Shown: in pieces, positions 16,571 to 25,944 of the stretch
How positions within the stretch are numbered: position 1 is the first letter of the stretch
Layout: every line of letters begins with the position of its first letter
Source: Hirudinaria manillensis
Taxonomy: Eukaryota > Annelida > Clitellata > Hirudinida > Hirudinidae
Assembly: GCA_034509925.1 (NCBI GenBank)
Contig: CM067530.1
Span: forward strand, 1,777,001-1,841,000
Direction: 5' to 3'
Length of the DNA: 64,000 bases
Notes under the pieces: model-generated
Seen by the model: only the letters and a program-made list of their open reading frames with translations
The model's database searches: none
What the model was told of the DNA's origin: nothing
Made by a program: the position numbers and the translations under genes

Positions 16571-18646
16571 CCAACATTCGTTCATGGAGAAGTTCCCAAG
16601 CTTTCTCGACCTGAAATAAATTAGAATTAATATTAAATTCAGAGAAAACTTGGGTTTTGAATGTTTATTACATTAACTATTATTGTCTTAAAGACTATTA
16701 TAATCCACCATAGCTATACCACTAAACAGTTCAGCTGTAACATCACATCAAGTCATTTAATTCAAATTCCCAATGCAAGATTTTAAAATTTTAAACTATT
16801 GTTTAAACTATAAATACACCAAAGCCAACACAAGCTACCTGTTTCTGGGTCATCTCGTATTCCCAAAGGGTGCACAAAACCACGTGCGATCTTTTGATTC
16901 GCTCCTCGTTGCTCATCTGCGATCGAATCCTTTCCTTTGCTTGTTCCCTTGTCAGGTTAACATTCCTCTCCAATATTCTTCGCTCTGCCTACAAAAATAA
17001 ATTCAAAGTTGTGGGTGAGTGCAGAGGATTTTAGGTGATATTGACATGCAATCGATAAGAAAAGTCACTTTAACTCTGGATATCACTACAGATATCTGCA
17101 ATATCAGTCAATCACCAATAACTAATCAGATCAATAAAATCTCACTTGCCATGCAAGCTAAACAACTCGTTTGACAACAAACTAATTTGTGGGAACCTCA
17201 TCTGCTGGTACGATGGCCGTCCATACTTCATGCACACCTTCATCCCAACCAGCCTCTAACAGAACAGCAGCATCAATCACAACGACCTCCTTCCCTGCAT
17301 GCGATCGGATGATTGATTAATTTTTTAACGACTTTAAATGGTTAAAAAAGAAATTTCATCCCCAAAAACAAAAAGAATTGATTTCAGGTGGCAGATATCA
17401 GATGCAACCAAAACACACCCTGCTTGGCAAAGCTGATCACCTCTTGATTGACAAGGTCCATGATTGCAGGCCAAACAATTGAATTCAGTTGTGACAATTT
17501 CTCCTTTTAAATGCAAAAATTAACAAAAATAAATTGTTAATATTAACATTTCTTTGACTAAAAGAACAACAGAAAAAAAATTAAATATAATGAAATTTAA
17601 AAAAAAAACAATTTAATGGATGGTTATCCAAGAGATTGTCTTTTACACTCAAAATGATGAAATCATGGCTCATTCATTCAATCTTTTTGGTTGAATTCAA
17701 GCACCTGCTCACCCAAGCACATTCCCACCCAAGCACCTGCTCACCCAAGCACATCCCCACCCAAGCACACATCCACTCAACCGTGAAACAAAATGAATCA
17801 AACTAGAACCTTGTTGCCAAAAACAATTTTCCCCAGCTCCCCTCGATCAATTGTTCCACTTTCGTTAACAACTTTTGAACCAAAGGCCTGCACCACGCGG
17901 TCAAATGTTTCCGTGCCTGGCTCGTAAGCCTTGTGACCTGAAAGTTTGTGAACTTAAATTAAGTTGATAATAATAAAGCTAATATTATTATATAATAATT
18001 AATATTGTCATATATAATAATATAATATTATTATAATATAATATATATTATAATAATATATTGAGTTAATATTATTATACATGCACCAAAATGGTCACAC
18101 TGAAAGTTTAATTTAAGGAAATCAAAATTCCAAATATAAATTCATTAAAAATTATTTATATTAGTCTGGAGAGCCCTGGTAAATAACATGTTCCCATTAA
18201 TAAAAGTGTTTTAATGTTGAATCCAGACCAAGAACAACCCATAAACAAATAAATTAACAAATAAATAAATTATCAGATAACAAATAAATAAATTATCAGG
18301 TAACAAATAAATAAATTATCAGATAACAAATATATTTATTTAAAATCTCAAATCACCGAGCAAGTCGCAATTGATGATGGCAGCACCCAATCCTTCGAGT
18401 CTCTTAGAAATGGAGGTTTTCCCACTTGCAATGCAACCTGTCAGACCGATCAGATAAGGTCTGCTTTGAAGGTTCTTAACCTGCTTTCGAGATAATTCTT
18501 AATTAAATAATTAGTAAATATTAATAATTCGAAATTATTATCCTCCTTATTGTTATTTATAAGTTAATTTTTAATTTGTGGCATCTTTAAAAGCCTGGAA
18601 CTACATAAGATTCAGTCAAATTGATACATCATTGCTTATTAATGCC

Positions 18647-18700
<54 letters not shown>

Positions 18701-20430
18701 TTTTTAATATATTCTTAAATAACTTTTGTCAACTAGGATCCAACTGGAATCACATAACATATATATTATTACACTGTTTTACACTAAATTCATTTTATTA
18801 TTTCCTACTCTAAATGGATTAAAATGTTGAAGCCAACTTCTAAGCAAACAAGTTCAAAGATTTAATATTCAAAATGACTCATCTCATTATAATATAAAAA
18901 GGCCAATCAATCAATCAATTCATAAACTGTTAATCGTTAAACAACCAATGCAATGCAGGAAGCAGTTAAGCGATTAAACGAGTTAACGAGATAACTAATT
19001 AACGAATTATCACCTCGGGCTTCCTAAGAAGGGTTCCCAGAAGGCGTTTCCTGATGGTCGTGGAACTTATTTTTTCCTCATCTTCTGTTTGAATGTTGTC
19101 ATTTTGGATCAACTTAATCTCTTCTACTTCCAGAAGCGGGAGGCCCTTGTAATAAAGTTAACCGCCACGGATTAGTTACCAATTATTGATTAATTTATTT
19201 GTTATTAATCATCTTACTTTGATAATAATTTAATTGATCAAGGATTATATTTTACAAAAACTAAGGTATCAATAGACGGATAGATTTAAAGATTACAAAT
19301 ATTGATAATTTAACTTCAGAAGAATTGTAATGAATTAATTTTATTTTGCCCATAAAATATCTTTAAAATATCTTATATCATACTTATTATTGAATAAAGA
19401 ATAAAATGTGAAGCTATTGCAGTGCTACTATGATCCCTAATTGATTCCACACCAATGTAAAACTCCAGAAATATGATAGAATGGCTTTATACCTTGTCTT
19501 TTCGTATCTGGTTGATGCTTTCAGCTCCTTTCACAGTCTCTTCACTGACAGCAATGGCACTGATAGAAGCATCATGAATGCTTGGACCAAAAGGATCTTC
19601 TATCGGAATCACTTGGTATTCCAAGTTCTGCTTGATGTCTTCCAGGAATCCCTTTACTTTGTTCATCCTCTCTTCTGTAGACTCCATCAACTCATGCAGA
19701 ACTTTCTCTGTCAAGATTGTCAATCAAAATAACTAAGCTTAAAGTCAAAGAGAACAGATTGAATAAGAAACTCATTCAGACTTTCATTCATTCTCCCGTG
19801 AGTCGCTCCAACGATGAGCTTCTCGGTTGCCATCAAACAGGCCTGAGTGAGCAAAATCTTATGTCCAGCATGGAGTCGGTCAAAAGTGCCTCCCAAACAA
19901 ACAGTGCCATATTGTGGAAGTAGAGATTCATCTAGTCCATTTAAGTAAGTACTGCTACTTGTTTCTGTAGAGTGCAACTGGTTGATAGGTAGGATGGAAA
20001 GTGGATCCTTTCCAATTGTCTGACTCTTTGGAAAGTGTGTTTTTAAATAATTTGTAAGAGCTTCATGAAATTCCTCCTTAATGTCTGTTAGTACAACTTG
20101 ATAAGTTTTGTTGAGCTTATACTTATTAGAATCCCCTAGATCGCCATTGGTGACATTAAAAATGACAAAAGTCAAATCTGAAAATACACATTCATTTGCA
20201 GACCGGCTGTAAAATTCATTGATGAACTTCAGTACATGTCTCGAATATGGTACATCTTTTACAGCTGGATGGGATTTCAAGCATTCGGCCGAACTAATCA
20301 GATGGACGTATAAATTGTTCTTCACAACTTCCGAACATCTTCGAAGCAACGATGACACACTGGCCAAACGAACCGCTGACGAAGTCAACAGCAACAAGCC
20401 GCTTTCGAACATGTTGTTTGTGTTTATCAT
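16566..20430 (-). CDS. COASY: Bifunctional coenzyme A synthase
   Basis: Performs the last two steps of CoA synthesis: phosphopantetheine adenylyltransferase (PPAT), then dephospho-CoA kinase (DPCK). Nine exons in transcript order: 20430-19782, 19707-19493, 19145-19014, 18480-18357, 17937-17810, 17503-17419, 17294-17197, 16988-16839, 16610-16566; 541 codons in frame (human 564). The N-terminal part carries LYVHL as in animal COASY; PPAT follows with [17 protein letters not shown] (about residue 183) and [20 protein letters not shown] begins with the P-loop [12 protein letters not shown] (344-355), then [25 protein letters not shown] and [11 protein letters not shown]. Exon 6 starts after a purine-rich acceptor (TTTAAAAG), chosen because it preserves family spacing. 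The animal start aligns equally well with the second Met at 20412 (MFESGLLLL), so the first six residues are uncertain. Confidence 0.96.
17701..17769. repeat. C-rich minisatellite in a COASY intron
   Basis: Two tandem copies of a 32-bp unit (GCACCTGCTCACCCAAGCAC + ATTCCCACCCAA) plus a partial third, built from CACCCAAGCAC sub-repeats. It lies in the intron after exon 5 on the minus strand, where the transcript is G-rich (GGGTGAGCAGGTGCTTGGGT-like). Confidence 0.85.
18256..18329. repeat. Tandem AT-rich 23-24-bp repeat in a COASY intron
   Basis: Three copies of AACAAATAAATAAATTATCA-type units in the intron before exon 5. Confidence 0.8.
18648..18701. repeat. (AAT)n microsatellite in a COASY intron
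   Basis: About 18 uninterrupted units in the intron between exons 3 and 4. Confidence 0.95.
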
Positions 20431-20529
20431 ACAAAAAAAAAATCGGTGCTCCCAAAATGCGTTCGCAGACTTTTATCAATTTATTAATGCAAACTTAAGA
20501 GCATCTCTAAAGTTGTTTAAAAAAATGTC

Positions 20530-20907
20530 CTTAATTGTAATAACCTTTATCGAGGAAGACATGAATCTTGTTGAAACCGAAAATTCCCCCAGGTCCATGC
20601 ACCAAAGGAGAGTGAACCTCCTTATTAGACTCATTCCTCTCGTGATTCTCTTGAATTATAAAGCTCCAAACATCAATTCTTAATCGGTCCAGTCTCAGCA
20701 CTTGCAAAAAAAATTACGCAAAACGTGATTTTCGACAGATTGAAATGTCTGGTAGCCTCTAGCGATTGACAAAAGTGACTGAACTGCTAGAGGCAACATC
20801 TGATCGTTAGCCAGAATAAGAAAGGACTTCGATACTAATGCAGCTGAATGATCGTCAATATTGGACCTTGACGAGGTCAAATCATTTGTCATCCGCTGCT
20901 TAACCAT
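20530..20907 (-). CDS. Uncertain small reading frame, possibly broken by one base
   Basis: Between COASY and OGG1 on the same strand, an ATG at 20907 opens a 70-codon frame ending at 20695 (MVKQRMTNDLTSSRSNIDDH at the start). A run of eight T's falls near its end; with one extra T the frame would continue 56 more codons (VLRLDRLRIDVWSFIIQENH...) to a TAA near 20530. I do not recognise a family. A loose spacing resemblance to BORC subunit 7 (SRS-x6-AA-x28-YQ) has very few identities and I do not rely on it. It may be a real small gene, a pseudogene, an assembly indel, or chance. Confidence 0.25.
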
Positions 20908-21356
20908 ATGGCGTTCGACAATTAACTATGCACTATGCACTTGTTACGCACGTCCCCAAAGATACTTTGGGAATGAATGACTACGCAGATAATTCATCCT
21001 AAAAGCGTAAAATTTCATTGCTTTTGCCTGCTTTTACCAGGCGCATTGAAGTAATTCTTATTGACATTTATGCAAGTGCATCTAGTAATTAAATAAAGCA
21101 TTAAATAAAAAAAAACTTTAAGTCCCCGAAGAATGTGGAAGTGAGCCAAACTTCTAGAGTGGCCCATTTCCAAACCCAACTATCAAACAAATGATATCCA
21201 CCTTTGACCCAAAGTAAACTTCAGAGCAACAATTTCTCATTGTACAGGCATTCAAAGAACCGCTATGAAGACATGAAAAACTAGAGAGATGGAATGCAAT
21301 TTTTGATTTGAAAAGTAAAAGAATTAAATTATTTATCATCATAATGGAGTGTTCTG
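20908..21356. other. Spacer between OGG1 3' end and the small frame
   Basis: No gene supported. A minus frame at 21154-21342 starts with a hydrophobic stretch, but it has no family resemblance and overlaps the expected OGG1 3' untranslated region. Confidence 0.5.
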
Positions 21357-23188
21357 TCAGGATGTTTGCTTCTTTGAACTTTTAATCAATGGCTGAAACT
21401 TTTTCAGATCAGCCGAAAATGCTACCTGAAGACGATAGAATAAGATAATTATTTCAACATCAATAATCACATCAACATAGTTGCCTACACTAAATAAATT
21501 AAAAATATACAAATTAATTAACTTAATCAATAAATCAATTTATTTTCAACTTACACTCTGAGCCCATCCAGCATATGGTCCCCACAAGTCTCTAAAGAAA
21601 CTACCTGAATTGAAATCAACACAATACAAAATGGGCAAAACATCAAATTGAATTTAGTAGCATTTGGATTAATTAATTAATCAATTATTCGATTTAAAAA
21701 TGATTATAATATTATGATGCAATACTGTCTTTCTAGTATCTTACAAGCATGGACATCGTTTTAGCTTTTCCAGGGAGAAAAACCAACATACTGTAATAAC
21801 CCGGGGTCAGTCTCCCTATCCCTAACCCATTCCAAACTACACCTCACCCACATAGTTACTTACTTTGACAAAATTAATTACCTATCTTGTTGTAAGAGGC
21901 TTCAGTAAGGGACTTTGTGCTAATTTTGAGCTTGTAATCTCTCTCAGCTATTTGAAGAACATGGGTATCCACAGGTACAGCTTCAAGCTTGTCCAGAGAC
22001 ATTAGACTTATGCAATCTGCAACCTATCAAGCAAATCATAGCAAAGCAATGCAGTGCAACGAATATAATTAATAATCATTCAAAATTCAATGCAATACTA
22101 CTAAGATATTGTAATAAAAATGCACTTTAGCAAAAATGCACAATTGCAAAAGTAGTTTATAATAAAATTTAATTTAATTTGCAAAGACAAACCTTAGCAC
22201 CAACTCCAGGTATTTTCATCAATTCTTTTTTAGCCTCTGCATATGGCTTTAGTCTCATTTTGTGCAAATATCCGTCTTCAAAATTATTAGCCAAAAACTT
22301 AGCCGCTTCATGTACGAATTTAGCTCGATAACCAAACCGAAGATCCTTCAGTTTTCCAATCACAGAATCTTCTGAAAGTTTTTCAATTGTCGGGAAAGCA
22401 AAATACGCATCGTCGCCTATCTGATTGTTGGGTCGTGATGAGTGAGTGAGGAACGATTCAAATGAGGAAACAGAAATGAGAAATTACCTCAGCCAGCTGT
22501 TCACCAAAATGTTTGCACATATTTTCGACCATGGAAGTGATTCTGTTTATGTTATTGTTCGAGGAACAAATGAAAGCAAAGAGAGTCTCCATGGGGTCCT
22601 GCCTGAGGACACGAACACCCCTAAAATCCTGGAGTAACTTGGAAAAACGTTCATCTGTCGAAATGAAAATTTATTTATTTAAGACGTTGCACGAAGAAAT
22701 CATTCTAATAATATCATCTACTTGCCTACTTTACACCAATGACTTGATATTTCATCAAATTTAATATCCATCAGAAAATAATCCTTTAGTAAATTTGTAA
22801 AATATTCTTCACTTGGTTCTTCGATTTTCCTTTTTTTCTTCAACTGTTCATTACAGTCAGTTTGCTTTGGAGTGGATCCAATCACCTTGTACATTATATC
22901 ATCATCATTTTGAGTTAAAATCCAGACATGATTGTGCACAACACCAATCCACTGATTGTCTCCATATGGCTTCCAACTATAAACAAATTCATCATTATCT
23001 TAACGAATATTAGGAAATATTCTCACACAACAAACTAATATGCCCAACTAAGTTTGATATTACAAACAAATTTCTTACCGGAACGATTGGCCACAATTTA
23101 AAGAAATATCCAGTCTAACTTCAGTTCTTTTACAGGCAATAGATCTCCATGGCATGAGTTCCAAGTCCCTCAATGTAAGCTTCCTCAT
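21357..23188 (-). CDS. OGG1: 8-oxoguanine DNA glycosylase/lyase
   Basis: Base-excision repair enzyme that removes 8-oxoguanine opposite C and cleaves the abasic site, in nucleus and mitochondria. Seven exons: 23188-23079, 22976-22726, 22654-22488, 22420-22193, 22023-21882, 21604-21555, 21425-21357; 338 residues (human 345). Features in order: an N-terminal beta domain with [36 protein letters not shown]; then the helix-hairpin-helix KIPGVGAK with the Schiff-base lysine (Lys252, last codon of exon 4) followed by VADC; the catalytic Asp271 in VPVDTH; and [19 protein letters not shown] at the end. The intron after exon 2 uses a GC donor (AG|GCAAGT), because only that donor restores the conserved V-D-x-x-F frame. 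The start at 23188 matches family length; no clear mitochondrial presequence was seen. Confidence 0.95.
21792..21808 (+). mobile_element. LTR-start-like motif in an OGG1 intron
   Basis: A 17-base TGTAATAACCCGGGGTC identical to the first 17 bases of the solo LTR at 60250. Following bases do not match, so this is at most a truncated or diverged LTR end. Confidence 0.3.
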
Positions 23189-23790
23189 TATGACTGTTCC
23201 AAGTGAGCGCCAGAATTAGATCAAAACAAACGCGGTGAACGATTAGTTTTTAAAAGTAATGTTTATTGCTTAAACAGATTTATACCATTATTTAAAAATA
23301 AATTTACTAAAATAATTTCAACGAAAAAGTATTTGCAGTAGCTCAGTTTGTTATAATGGTATCTGCGCTTTGCCAATTCAATTTTAAATTTAGTAATTTT
23401 AGAACTAAATTAGACTTTTCCCATGTTGCACTTTTTCTAAAGAAATGTTTACACCTTTTCAGAGCTTCAGAGAAGACCTGAGCCATTTATGAATTTGAGG
23501 CATCTCTGGCTCATATCATTACAATTATGTAAATTACAACATGCCATTGTTATTACCCTCATGATTGTTAAAGTAAAAGTTTTTTTAGACCCTCCCAAAA
23601 GCTAAGCCATGTAAGGCACATGCACAAGGTTGATTATTTTGTAGTAATAATGTTATAATAGTTAATATTATTATTTACTTCCTTTTACAGAATTCGAGAG
23701 TGCAACTTTTAACTTTTGTAACGTTATTTTCGATTTTGTTTCAAAATTTTTAATAGAACTAGACACATGGAATTATGGTTGTGGTTATAT
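23189..23790. other. Spacer between OGG1 and the WDR33-like gene
   Basis: Presumed OGG1 promoter next to 23188. At about 23336-23376 a tRNA-like A-box (GTAGCTCAGTTTGTTATAAT) occurs with no matching B-box or cloverleaf, perhaps a decayed tRNA-derived repeat. No gene seen. Confidence 0.5.
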
Positions 23791-23796
23791 TTTATT
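23791..23796 (-). promoter_or_regulatory. Polyadenylation signal of the WDR33-like gene
   Basis: AATAAA on the minus strand, about 52 bases after the stop codon. Confidence 0.6.
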
Positions 23797-23847
23797 AAAA
23801 GGTTTTATCAATTAATCAAGTTTATATGGTACAATTAAAACAAAAAT

Positions 23848-25350
23848 CTATCCCAAGCGCGTGCATTTGGCTTTGTGGTTGTCGTCTGAGTCTTCACGAT
23901 GTCTTTTTAGAGAAGATTGAGGCTGTCCCTGAGGAGTTATACTTAAGGGTGGCAGATCTAACCCAGGGATTGTAAAGGCGACCGAAGATTCACTAGGTTC
24001 ATCTTCCTGTTTCGTTTCGGTAACTCCATCTTGGTCATCGTCGTATTCTTCGTTTGTTGCTAGGACATTGAGGTTATATCGGTCTCTCATTCTGTCGCCG
24101 AGTCTATTCCTAGTCCAAAATTTGGTCGAATGATCGTTCGACCCTGAAACAAGAACATGTCCCACTGGGTGCCAATCAAGACTCCAGATGATGCCATCAT
24201 GAGCATTGTCCATACCTCCGATTGGTTTATTATGGCTTTTCAGCCAGTATTTGATGGTACCATCAGAGCCTCCGCTAGCAAAAAGATTTGGGTGGGTTGG
24301 ATGCCAAGCGACCGTCATCACTTCTTTTTCATGTCCCCTGAATATTTGAATAGGCTCCTTTCTGTTGCGAAGATCAAAGAGCATCAGAACGTGATCCCTC
24401 GAGGCTGTCAGCAATAAATTTTCATCCTGACTCCATCTCAGGTCCATAACAGGACTTTTATGGGCATATATCGTTTCAATGCATTCCCCTGAGCTTGCGT
24501 CCCACAATTTAACAGGGAGATTAGAATCTTTACTTCCAGAGGCGATAATTTTCAGGCGTGGATTCCAGTCAATGCATCTAACTTCTGACAGATGGCCCTT
24601 AAAGACTAGTTCCTCTTTGAAAGTTTCAAAGTCCCACATTCTAACCGTGTTATCGTCTGAACCTGAGGCAAACTTATAATCAGTGGGACTGAAAGTAAGA
24701 CAGCGAACAGCCTCGGCGTGAATCTGGTACATCTTGACGCTGTTCATGGTACTCTGCCAATATTTTACGAAACCTTGGTGATCGGCTGAGATCATCCATT
24801 GACCGCTGTGACTCCATTCCATGGCTCTGACTGCGGAGTTGTGAGCCACCTGGATGGTCTCGAAGCTGAACGCCTTTCCATCCCATAGCGTGAATTCTCC
24901 GCTTGATGACCCGGTTATCAATCTCTTTCCTTCCGGCGTCCATCTAACGCAAGTTATCGGATATTTATTTCTGTTCGTCGCCGTCCTAACTAGTCGTGTG
25001 CAAATGGAGTTAGCCGGTTTGTCGTCGAAAGCCGAGGGTGGCAACATGAGGATGTTGTGCAGGGGTTCCGGTTGGAAGGCACATCTGTCTCTGTAGTCCC
25101 TTTCGTGAACCTTTTTCTGCAGCCAATTGACAACTGAAGACTGGAATTCTACTATTTTTCTAACGCCTACTTTCATTCGCAGGTGTTTTCCGTCAAATTT
25201 CACCGGTCCAGAAGGGACAACGTTTTGGCCATTGTCAGTTTTCACCTGAGACTTTTCGCCATCATTTACTGCTTTTGGTTTTGCTGTTGCCATTTTTGAA
25301 TAATGCTGCTGTTGTATGACCAACCTTTTGATAATAGTTCTTCGAAGCAA
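23848..25350 (-). CDS. WDR33: WDR33-like WD40 protein, intronless
   Basis: WDR33 is the CPSF subunit that, with CPSF30, recognises AAUAAA in pre-mRNA 3' processing in the nucleus. This single 500-codon frame resembles its N-terminal half: FDGKHLRMKVGVRKI, FVRT-type CTRLVRTATNRNK, VRWTPEGKRLITGSSSGEFT, FVKYWQSTMNSVKM, SGSNDHSTKFWTRNRLGDRM, RDRYNLNVLA, with about seven WD40 repeats (roughly residues 130-420), then an acidic linker and a VAFTIPGLD motif. It ends about 30 residues after that with a basic KRHREDSDDN tail and lacks the long collagen-like and Pro/Gly-rich C-terminus of animal WDR33. The other conserved genes here have 3-22 exons, so absence of introns suggests a retrocopy or intron loss. 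The second Met at 25293 (MATAKPKAV) is also a plausible start; it would remove a basic 19-residue leader. Confidence 0.9.
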   Translation of the reverse strand: MLRRTIIKRLVIQQQHYSKMATAKPKAVNDGEKSQVKTDNGQNVVPSGPVKFDGKHLRMKVGVRKIVEFQSSVVNWLQKKVHERDYRDRCAFQPEPLHNILMLPPSAFDDKPANSICTRLVRTATNRNKYPITCVRWTPEGKRLITGSSSGEFTLWDGKAFSFETIQVAHNSAVRAMEWSHSGQWMISADHQGFVKYWQSTMNSVKMYQIHAEAVRCLTFSPTDYKFASGSDDNTVRMWDFETFKEELVFKGHLSEVRCIDWNPRLKIIASGSKDSNLPVKLWDASSGECIETIYAHKSPVMDLRWSQDENLLLTASRDHVLMLFDLRNRKEPIQIFRGHEKEVMTVAWHPTHPNLFASGGSDGTIKYWLKSHNKPIGGMDNAHDGIIWSLDWHPVGHVLVSGSNDHSTKFWTRNRLGDRMRDRYNLNVLATNEEYDDDQDGVTETKQEDEPSESSVAFTIPGLDLPPLSITPQGQPQSSLKRHREDSDDNHKAKCTRLG

Positions 25351-25944
25351 TTAATTCAAAGCAATGGACCAAGTTCGCAGCCGTACTTAAAAAAGATTCC
25401 GAATATAATACATGATTATTTTTAATTAATTAAAGCGTAGAGTGCATTCTACGAGTAATTAATTTTGATAAATATTTTAAAAATAATATTTTAATAATAA
25501 TTAATAATAATTGCTAGATGTTATTCTGAGTAAAAATTTAATTTAAAAAATAATTTAACCGCATAACGCGTTTGGATTATTCGATTCAGTTTAGAGTTAG
25601 TTTCGTAACGTTACCTTTACGAGCCACTATTGACATCTAATTATTAACCACTTCGAAATGGTGTTACCAAAAGAGGCATAACATAATTAAAATTTGCGAT
25701 TGTTAAAAAATATTTAAAAACACCCTCAATGTTCAGAAGCTTAGGCAATTAGAATTAGTATTTGATGAAATTACGGCGGTTTTGAAAGTTTCTAAAATAA
25801 ATTTGTCGAGTATGAAAAATTAAAACACAATACTTTCTAAGATACATTTTCTAAGATGAATTTCATTTTTTACATCATAATTTCATTTCACTTTTCCAAA
25901 AATTACCATAAGCCTAACTGGAGCTGCTGCTTTCAGTGATTTTC
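25351..25944. other. Divergent promoter region of the WDR33-like gene and GANAB
   Basis: About 600 bp of AT-rich DNA between two divergent starts. No conserved element recognised. Confidence 0.5.

Noticed and set aside
20219..20683. 154-codon plus-strand frame
   Set aside because: It is antisense to COASY exon 1, which has clear family similarity; the plus frame resembles nothing.
20695..20907. BORC subunit 7 assignment for the small frame
   Set aside because: Spacing of SRS, AA and YQ agrees but only about six of 42 aligned residues are identical and the N-terminus is missing.
23336..23376. tRNA-like A-box GTAGCTCAGTTTGTTATAAT
   Set aside because: No B-box or cloverleaf can be formed downstream; at best a decayed fragment.
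24157..25096. Several frames of 66-87 codons on both strands over the WDR33-like gene
   Set aside because: Shadows of the 500-codon WD40 frame.
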